The notes beneath the pieces were generated by a model. It was not told the origin of the DNA, did no database searches, and was given only the letters and a program-made list of their open reading frames with translations. A stretch of DNA of 18,985 nt from NCBI GenBank assembly GCA_904394975.1, contig CAJFNQ010000042.1, forward strand, positions 1 through 18,985, in the 5' to 3' direction. Position 1 is the stretch's first letter. Every line of letters begins with the position of its first letter. Made by a program: the position numbers and the translations under genes. This document shows, piece by piece, positions 14,779-18,985 of the stretch. The DNA comes from Metaruminococcus_A gallistercoris. Its GTDB lineage: Bacteria > Bacillota > Clostridia > Oscillospirales > Ruminococcaceae.

Positions 14779-16039
14779 GAGCAGGTTCCTCCTCGGGGAT
14801 TTTAGAAAGCAGGTTCAATGTGTGGTGGCTCATTCCCGCCACCACAAACTGTGTCACAGTCAGCGCGATGATTCCGGCAACATAGCCCATCTGGCCTTCC
14901 GGAAAGACCATCAGCAGCAGGATGCCGATGATGCGGCCCACCGCAAGGAACATATCCTTAATGGAAAAATACTCTTCGCGGGATTCACGCTCGGATTTTT
15001 TCTGAACCAGCAGGAACACGACACTGCCGGCAGGATTCGCGATAAAAGTCGAGAAAAAGGCGTTGACAAACGCAAACGCAATGATGGTGACCGGGTTCAA
15101 CACGAACGCGAGCGGGATAGCCGCCACCAACAGAACGATGGTCGCCACCAGCATAGACTTGACGCGATTGCGCGGATTGACCACCTTGCCGACCACATAA
15201 AACGAAAGGATGGTGCCGATTCCGACAAGCAGCGTATTAAGCCCGACGATCGACTCACTTTCCACCGTTTCAAACAAAAGAAGATTGAGCAAAAAGGCAA
15301 AAGCGCCGTCGCGGAAACCACGTATCGTCTCGGTTAGCATGCCGCAGCGCCAGCATCCGTCCACAAAAACGTTGCGCAGCGCTTTTTTGAAATATGTCTC
15401 TCTGTTTTTTTGCGGATTGATATGCTTCGGCAGACGGAAAGAGAGCAGGATGGTAACGCCGGCGACCAGGAAAGAAAGGCTGAATACAACGATATACCCC
15501 AGGTAACCGCCGATTTTCTCAATGATGACGCCCGTCAGCGCCGGCATGATGAGGGTGATGATGCCGTTGACAAACCCAATAAACGCCAGGGCAACGTCCC
15601 GCCGGTTATCCACCGTGAACGCGGAAACATAAGACGAGTAGGTCAGCCAGTAAAACGCGCTCGCCGTTCCGTTTAAAATCGCAAGAAGCGGCATGAGCGT
15701 ATCGGCAAAATCCATATTGATGAGAAGGATGGCATAAACAACGATAAATCCCACAATGCCGATTCGGGTGACCAGGTTGGTCGTGTATTTCCGCATAACG
15801 AATACACCAACCGGCATCATGAACCCGGTAAACAGGTAGTTGATGATGTTGTACCACTTTACAATGTTCCCATCCCCGGAAACACGCATCAGCAAGGTGG
15901 TAATATAAACGCCGACCATACCCTGAAACAGGTTGTAGCAACAGTGCATGGCAGAGAATTTTTTGAAGTTGACGCTTAAGTAGTTTAATCCAAGAGTGTT
16001 TTCCAAAAAAGCAACGGTACGCTGCATGAAGTGTTTCAT
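14753..16039 (-). CDS. MFS transporter, substrate unknown
   Basis: An integral membrane protein of 428 aa with about 12 hydrophobic segments in two halves, a basic central loop (RLPKHINPQKNRETYFKK) and an acidic tail. The fold fits the major facilitator superfamily. No substrate-specific motif is recognised. I choose ATG at 16039, with GGGTGG eight bases upstream, over a GTG four codons earlier. It is the first gene of MFS-trmK-nif3. A terminator ends about 40 nt before the start and an inverted repeat brackets the SD, so its expression signals are unclear. Confidence 0.88.
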   Translation of the reverse strand: MKHFMQRTVAFLENTLGLNYLSVNFKKFSAMHCCYNLFQGMVGVYITTLLMRVSGDGNIVKWYNIINYLFTGFMMPVGVFVMRKYTTNLVTRIGIVGFIVVYAILLINMDFADTLMPLLAILNGTASAFYWLTYSSYVSAFTVDNRRDVALAFIGFVNGIITLIMPALTGVIIEKIGGYLGYIVVFSLSFLVAGVTILLSFRLPKHINPQKNRETYFKKALRNVFVDGCWRCGMLTETIRGFRDGAFAFLLNLLLFETVESESIVGLNTLLVGIGTILSFYVVGKVVNPRNRVKSMLVATIVLLVAAIPLAFVLNPVTIIAFAFVNAFFSTFIANPAGSVVFLLVQKKSERESREEYFSIKDMFLAVGRIIGILLLMVFPEGQMGYVAGIIALTVTQFVVAGMSHHTLNLLSKIPEEEPALEQTAQTE

Positions 16040-16040
16040 A

Positions 16041-16078
16041 GCACAAACCACCCGCTACACGATTAATTTATTTTGTGC
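16041..16078 (-). promoter_or_regulatory. Inverted repeat around the MFS ribosome binding site
   Basis: GCACAAA (16078-16072) can pair with TTTGTGC (16047-16041). The second arm fills the gap between the SD GGGTGG and the ATG, so the SD would sit at the edge of a 24-nt loop. It could affect translation or bind a repressor; no family is recognised. Confidence 0.4.
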
Positions 16079-16079
16079 G

Positions 16080-16114
16080 AAAAAAAGGTGTGTGGGCAGT
16101 TGCCTCACACACCT
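16080..16114 (-). terminator. Terminator after the DUF1858 gene
   Basis: A 9-bp stem AGGTGTGTG / CACACACCT (16114-16106 with 16094-16086), 11-nt loop, then six Ts, starting 15 nt after the stop codon. Confidence 0.88.
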
Positions 16115-16129
16115 GAAAATGGTTCCGGC

Positions 16130-16330
16130 TTATTTCCCAGCAAGATGCTCGTTTAATTTGCGGACCAGTTCATCACAGTCGTTCCCGTGTACCATACACG
16201 CCTGTTCAATCGTTTCCCCGCGGGAAGACGGGCAGCCGAGGCAGTGCATGCCAATGTCTAAAAAATATTCCGCCGTTGTACGGTCAAAATCTAAAATATC
16301 GCCAATGATGCTGTCTTTGGTGACTACCAT
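16130..16330 (-). CDS. DUF1858 redox-disulfide domain protein
   Basis: A 66-aa protein matching the DUF1858 / hybrid-cluster-protein-associated redox disulfide family. It has DSIIGDILDFD at the N terminus, a CxxC-type motif HCLGCPSS (Cys30, Cys33) and a later Cys45 in the IEQAC helix. The start ATG has GGAGGA six bases upstream; a longer frame to 16393 would run through the promoter. It is a single-gene unit with its own promoter and terminator. The family is common in anaerobes and is thought to be redox-active, but the partner is unknown; no hybrid-cluster protein gene is in the window. Confidence 0.92.
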   Translation of the reverse strand: MVVTKDSIIGDILDFDRTTAEYFLDIGMHCLGCPSSRGETIEQACMVHGNDCDELVRKLNEHLAGK

Positions 16331-16364
16331 GCCAATTCCTCCATTTTTGTTTGATTCTATGTGT

Positions 16365-16393
16365 ATTATATCGGCTTTCCTATGGGAATGCAA
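16365..16393 (-). promoter_or_regulatory. Sigma-A promoter for the DUF1858 gene
   Basis: TTGCAT (16393-16388), a 17-nt spacer, and TATAAT (16370-16365). The start should be near 16358, giving a leader of about 28 nt that contains the SD. Confidence 0.85.
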
Positions 16394-16439
16394 GAGTGTT
16401 TTTCCCCTTTTTCACAGATTATTCTGCTTCTTTTTCGGA

Positions 16440-16675
16440 AAGCCGGAAAGGAGTTGCCTCCCTTGCCCTGCCTGCCCAAACAAGGTTACGTAAGCGCTAA
16501 ACGGCACGCAGCCTCATAGCCGCCCAGATGCGGCTGAATACGCAACGGTTTCACCCCGCCGCATGCATGCCATGGCAAGCAGTGCCCGGCCTTTTGGGCA
16601 AGTGCGGCCTGCCACACCACGCGGCCCAATCGCCGCAATGGCTCCGGCAAGGCCATGCCCGCACAGGCAGAAAGA
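16440..16675. other. GC-rich hairpin-dense non-coding block
   Basis: Between the DUF1858 promoter and the zinc-ribbon gene is a block clearly richer in G+C than its AT-rich flanks. It holds several short stems: AGCCGC/GCGGCT (16518-16535), TGCCC/GGGCA (16583-16600), GCATGCATGC (16561-16570) and a repeated GGCAAG/GCCATG theme. A minus-strand frame (16764-16486) stays open across it and through the neighbouring terminator but has no family resemblance and no clear SD. It could be a structured RNA or a dispersed repeat; I cannot assign it. Confidence 0.45.
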
Positions 16676-16701
16676 AAGGCGGCAGAACAATCTGCCGCCT
16701 T
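16668..16701 (-). terminator. Terminator after the zinc-ribbon gene
   Basis: Perfect 11-bp stem AAGGCGGCAGA / TCTGCCGCCTT (16701-16691 with 16686-16676) with a 4-nt loop and the imperfect T-tract TCTTTCT. It lies about 118 nt after the stop codon. Confidence 0.72.
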
Positions 16702-16818
16702 ATCTGCTTTCATTATGTCGCCAGAAAATAAATGCTCGAACTGCTGACGTATCGAAACAATCAAAACAAACTCCTTGCCTTTAAAAACCGGCTGGCCATG
16801 AGCAGAATGAGAGGATTA

Positions 16819-17094
16819 TTATTCCTGTCTCATTTTTGCGTAGCACTCGCTGCAGTAAACCGGGCGGTCCTCACGCGGCTGGAACGGAACCTTTGCCTCG
16901 CCGCCGCAGGAAGCGCAAACAGCAGTAAACATCTCGCGTTCCTGTCTTGCAGCGTTCTTGCGCGCATCACGGCAAGCTTTGCATCTCTGCGGCTCGTTCA
17001 CGAAGCCTTTTTCTGCGTAGAACTCCTGCTCACCAGCAGTAAATACAAATTCCGCGCCACATTCTTTGCAAGTAAGGGTTTTGTCTTGATACAT
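16819..17094 (-). CDS. Zinc-ribbon domain protein (two CxxC pairs twice)
   Basis: A 91-aa protein with two probable zinc sites: Cys9/Cys12 with Cys38/Cys41, and Cys60/Cys63 with Cys81/Cys84. The middle, RDARKNAARQERE, is strongly basic and helical. It matches the small zinc-ribbon (zinc-binding) family found across Firmicutes, whose function is unknown. The ATG has AGGAGAG six bases upstream. It lies 97 nt after sigH with no U-tract terminator between them, so it may share the sigH transcript. Confidence 0.88.
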   Translation of the reverse strand: MYQDKTLTCKECGAEFVFTAGEQEFYAEKGFVNEPQRCKACRDARKNAARQEREMFTAVCASCGGEAKVPFQPREDRPVYCSECYAKMRQE

Positions 17095-17129
17095 TTTGAA
17101 CTCTCCTAAAGGAAATATTTTTGGCCCGC

Positions 17130-17146
17130 GCCGGAATCACACCGGC
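17130..17146 (-). other. Hairpin in the leader of the zinc-ribbon gene
   Basis: GCCGG/CCGGC stem with a 7-nt loop TGTGATT, about 23 nt upstream of the SD. It looks a little like a tRNA T-arm, but no matching acceptor or anticodon arm exists upstream. No T-run follows. Confidence 0.35.
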
Positions 17147-17191
17147 TTCTTTGTCTCCAACGCTTTTTTTAAGCTAACAGACCTTATTATT

Positions 17192-17797
17192 TTACCATTC
17201 ACGCTTTGAGTAAGCCTGCTTGAGCTTTTTCCTCACACGGCCGAGCGCATTGTACACCGCTTTGGCGGAAACTTCCAGCATATACGCGATTTGCGCCGGC
17301 TCATACCCTTCCAGATAAAGCAAGAACACGCCCCGTTCCCGTTCGGAAAGCAGACCGCCGACCTCATTCGCGTACCAGTCAAGCGTTTCCTGAGCGATTA
17401 CCAGCTCTTCCGGGTTTTCTCTTCTGTCCGACGGCAGATTTTCCGCCTGCTCCAACCCAACAGCATTGGAAACAGCAGTATAACGGCCTGTCTGCACCCG
17501 CTCCGCCGCCGTTTTCATGCGGTTGAGCGCGCACACACGAACGTATGTGTTAAAGCTGCAGCCCTTTTCAGAAGAGTAGGTACGTATTGCGCACAAAAGA
17601 GCGATCAGCCCTTCCTGCACAAAATCCTCCCGCTCGATGCCGACCGCGCAAAAACGGGCAGCAATCTTTTGAATGACACCCAGATAACGCGCGATCAAAA
17701 CCGCGGCGGCTTCCTCATCGCCCCCCGCAATGCGTTCCAGCAAAAAAGAATCCGACTCATTTGACAGTGCCTGTTCTTTTTGCCGGACCGGGCACAT
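17192..17797 (-). CDS. sigH: Sporulation-type sigma factor SigH
   Basis: A 201-aa sigma-70 family protein that most resembles SigH (Spo0H), the sigma factor for early-stationary and pre-septation sporulation genes. Region 2 has GIEREDFVQEGLIALLCAIRTY, matching the GADREDIVQEG pattern of Bacillus SigH. The spacer has NPEELVIAQE, and region 4 reads LLSERERGVFLLYLEGY then an AVYNALGRVRKKL recognition helix. The ATG follows GGAG after seven or so bases. Its own sigma-A promoter lies 33 nt upstream. The usual sigH neighbours (rpmG, secE, nusG) are absent, so a paralogue elsewhere cannot be excluded. Confidence 0.87.
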   Translation of the reverse strand: MCPVRQKEQALSNESDSFLLERIAGGDEEAAAVLIARYLGVIQKIAARFCAVGIEREDFVQEGLIALLCAIRTYSSEKGCSFNTYVRVCALNRMKTAAERVQTGRYTAVSNAVGLEQAENLPSDRRENPEELVIAQETLDWYANEVGGLLSERERGVFLLYLEGYEPAQIAYMLEVSAKAVYNALGRVRKKLKQAYSKREW

Positions 17798-17829
17798 CCA
17801 ACCACTCCGATGCTCTAAGGATTGTTTGT

Positions 17830-17858
17830 ATTATACCCTTTTCAAAATGTTTCGTCAA
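17830..17858 (-). promoter_or_regulatory. Sigma-A promoter for sigH, with a possible Spo0A box
   Basis: TTGACG (17858-17853), a 17-nt spacer and TATAAT (17835-17830). The -35 overlaps TGACGAA (17857-17851), an exact match to the short Spo0A box TGNCGAA. A match this short may be chance. Confidence 0.82.
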
Positions 17859-18176
17859 GTGCATTTTTTGCAATTTGTTAAATCACACAGGTTTTGATGG
17901 AAAATTTTTAGTCAACATGACAAAAAATTGCATCAACTGACAAAATATTCTTTTTTGATAGCACTGCTATACTTCTTTTTCAGCCATTCTTTGACAAATC
18001 GCAGAACAAATTGCACAAAGTTTTGTTGTAAATATTAGAAAAACAATATAAAGCACACAAGAACCAGCCAATCAACCTTCTGGACGGGGCTGTCAGCTGA
18101 AATCTTTGGCTTTCACAACACTTTTTTTGAAAAAACGCACAGATCACCGCAGCACCTGCAAACGGCTTCCGCCGGA
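17859..18176. other. AT-rich intergenic region upstream of sigH
   Basis: No credible gene is seen. On the plus strand there are two related words, GTCAACATGACAAAA (17911-17925) and TCAACTGACAAAA (17933-17945), a further TTGACAAA (17991-17998), and a 13-nt dyad ATAGCACTGCTAT (17958-17970). A small GGAA-loop hairpin, CGGC/GCCG, follows the 216-aa gene's stop but has only three Ts after it. The repeats could be operators for sigH; this is inference. Confidence 0.4.
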
Positions 18177-18827
18177 TCAATCAAAATACGGTTCCAAAGC
18201 GGCCACATACTTTTCCGGTATTTCATAGCATTCCACAAGCCCCATCTCCTCGCTGTTCGTCGTGATGGCCCATCTTCCGTCCACCACCCCTAAATAGCCT
18301 TCATACACAGTGGCGATGGGGCAGTTTTCATAAGCGAGATAGATTCTTCTCATCTTTTGATGATCAGTCAGTTGAAAAATGGCTTCGGTCTCAAAGGTGA
18401 AGGTCGTTTTCTTTTCAGCGTTGAGCTTGCTGATCGTTTCTAAAAAGGATTCATCGGTTATCTCTTTAAAGTTCCAATAGGCTTTTGTAACAGTACCGCT
18501 GGTGGGTATTGTGTAATCTTCTAAAACATAAAGTCTCTGGTCCAAAAAAGAACGGGCGACAATAAATGTGTGCGAAGGGTCTTCTTTGATTTCTTTAATC
18601 TTCCAGTTCCCGTCTTTTCCAATCGTTCTGCCTTCTGTGTAATGTTCACCGGAAGCCCCACGATACAACTTGCCATCGAACTCCAAACCCTCCATAAAAA
18701 CATTCGCGGAATTCGCCGAAACGAAGACCCCGTTATACCAAAGAAAATAAAAGCCGGCAGCACACAGCAAAACGATCAGCGGAACAAGCAGAACAAGCAG
18801 AACAAGCCATTTTCGTCCCATTTTCAT
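18177..18827 (-). CDS. Membrane-anchored protein of unknown function
   Basis: I do not recognise this 216-aa protein. It has a basic N terminus (MKMGRK), one strong hydrophobic segment at about residues 7-30, and an extracytoplasmic domain rich in Lys, Glu and aromatic residues, ending in PYFD. There is no lipobox (the residue before Cys22 is Leu) and no catalytic motif, so it is probably a single-pass anchored protein. Base composition is more AT-rich than in the conserved genes, which hints at a lineage-specific or acquired gene. The ATG follows AGGCGGGTGA. The rubrerythrin terminator ends 20 nt upstream, leaving no room for a normal promoter. Confidence 0.75.
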   Translation of the reverse strand: MKMGRKWLVLLVLLVPLIVLLCAAGFYFLWYNGVFVSANSANVFMEGLEFDGKLYRGASGEHYTEGRTIGKDGNWKIKEIKEDPSHTFIVARSFLDQRLYVLEDYTIPTSGTVTKAYWNFKEITDESFLETISKLNAEKKTTFTFETEAIFQLTDHQKMRRIYLAYENCPIATVYEGYLGVVDGRWAITTNSEEMGLVECYEIPEKYVAALEPYFD

Positions 18828-18847
18828 TTCATCACCCGCCTGTAAAA

Positions 18848-18888
18848 ATAAAAAAAGGATATGCCATCAAAACGATAGCATATCCTTT
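18848..18888 (-). terminator. Terminator after the rubrerythrin gene
   Basis: Perfect 11-bp stem AAAGGATATGC / GCATATCCTTT (18888-18878 with 18864-18854), 13-nt loop, then a T-run, 20 nt after the stop codon. Confidence 0.9.
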
Positions 18889-18908
18889 GGTAAGATTCAA
18901 GCCGTTTC

Positions 18909-18985
18909 TTATTTGCCGAAGTAACGGTTGAGCAGGCCAGCAAACGCGCAGCCGTGGCGAGCTTCGTCTTTCGCCATCTCGTGAA
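18909..18985 (-). CDS. Rubrerythrin, C-terminal fragment (cut by window edge)
   Basis: Only the last 24 codons are present: HEMAKDEARHGCAF then AGLLNRYFGK and TAA. The E-x-x-x-DEARHG pattern, with Glu and His iron ligands, and the RYFGK end are typical of rubrerythrins, which reduce hydrogen peroxide in anaerobes. The rest of the gene lies beyond the window, so domain make-up cannot be judged. Confidence 0.8.
   Translation of the reverse strand, partial: HEMAKDEARHGCAFAGLLNRYFGK

Noticed and set aside
16486..16764. A 92-codon minus-strand open frame
   Set aside because: It includes the zinc-ribbon gene's terminator hairpin and the GC-rich block, with no convincing SD or family match; kept only as a note in the non-coding block.
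17123..17146. tRNA-like T-arm and 3' end upstream of the zinc-ribbon gene
   Set aside because: No matching 5' acceptor strand, D-arm or anticodon arm exists in the preceding 80 nt, and the loop lacks the TTC core.
17980..18180. A 66-codon minus-strand open frame
   Set aside because: It has no SD, its start overlaps the stop of the 216-aa gene, and composition is that of random AT-rich DNA.
1..18985. CRISPR arrays, insertion sequences, prophage, toxin-antitoxin or defence genes
   Set aside because: I saw no regularly spaced repeats, transposase, integrase, or small paired toxin-antitoxin genes; the gene set is core housekeeping and sporulation.

Overview
The window reads as ordinary core chromosome of an anaerobic, endospore-forming member of the Clostridia. 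A Ruminococcaceae/Oscillospiraceae-type genome (former Clostridium cluster IV) is the best guess. The reasons are a complete spoIIAA-spoIIAB-sigF operon, a SigH-like sigma factor, a T-box leader on valS, RqcH, the trmK-nif3 pair, a rubrerythrin end, a DUF1858 redox-disulfide protein and GC-rich codon use. Every gene I accept lies on the minus strand, so transcription runs from high to low coordinates.

Layout, in transcription order. 18985-17192: the 3' end of a rubrerythrin gene with its terminator, an unrecognised 216-aa membrane-anchored protein, an AT-rich gap, and sigH with a clear sigma-A promoter. 17094-16130: a double zinc-ribbon protein, a GC-rich hairpin-dense non-coding block, and a DUF1858 protein with its own promoter and terminator. 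16039-13306: an MFS transporter, trmK and nif3 as one operon. 13090-11321: rqcH, followed by a terminator and a 350-nt gap. 10874-6614: promoter, T-box leader, valS and folC, then a terminator. 6457-4869: a strong hairpin terminator, then spoIIAA-spoIIAB-sigF and a terminator. 4834-80: promoter, SRP RNA (ffs), terminator, then dnaX, ebfC, recR, smpB, an alpha/beta hydrolase and tmRNA (ssrA).

The genes group into a few jobs. RNA-protein quality control is well represented: ssrA and smpB for trans-translation, rqcH for alanine tailing of stalled 50S complexes, plus the SRP RNA. dnaX, ebfC and recR form the usual clamp-loader/recombinational-repair cluster. spoIIA and sigH are early sporulation control. 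valS is controlled by uncharged tRNA-Val, with folC riding on the same transcript.

I found no phage, insertion sequence, CRISPR array, defence island or obvious new system. The points most worth a second look are a candidate programmed frameshift in dnaX that would make a 440-residue gamma-like form, a strong intrinsic terminator inside the apparent spoIIA leader, the recurrent placement of terminators directly upstream of start codons with no room for a promoter, an ssrA gene with no visible promoter and an unusual tag ending (LAYAA), and the GC-rich block at 16440-16701.
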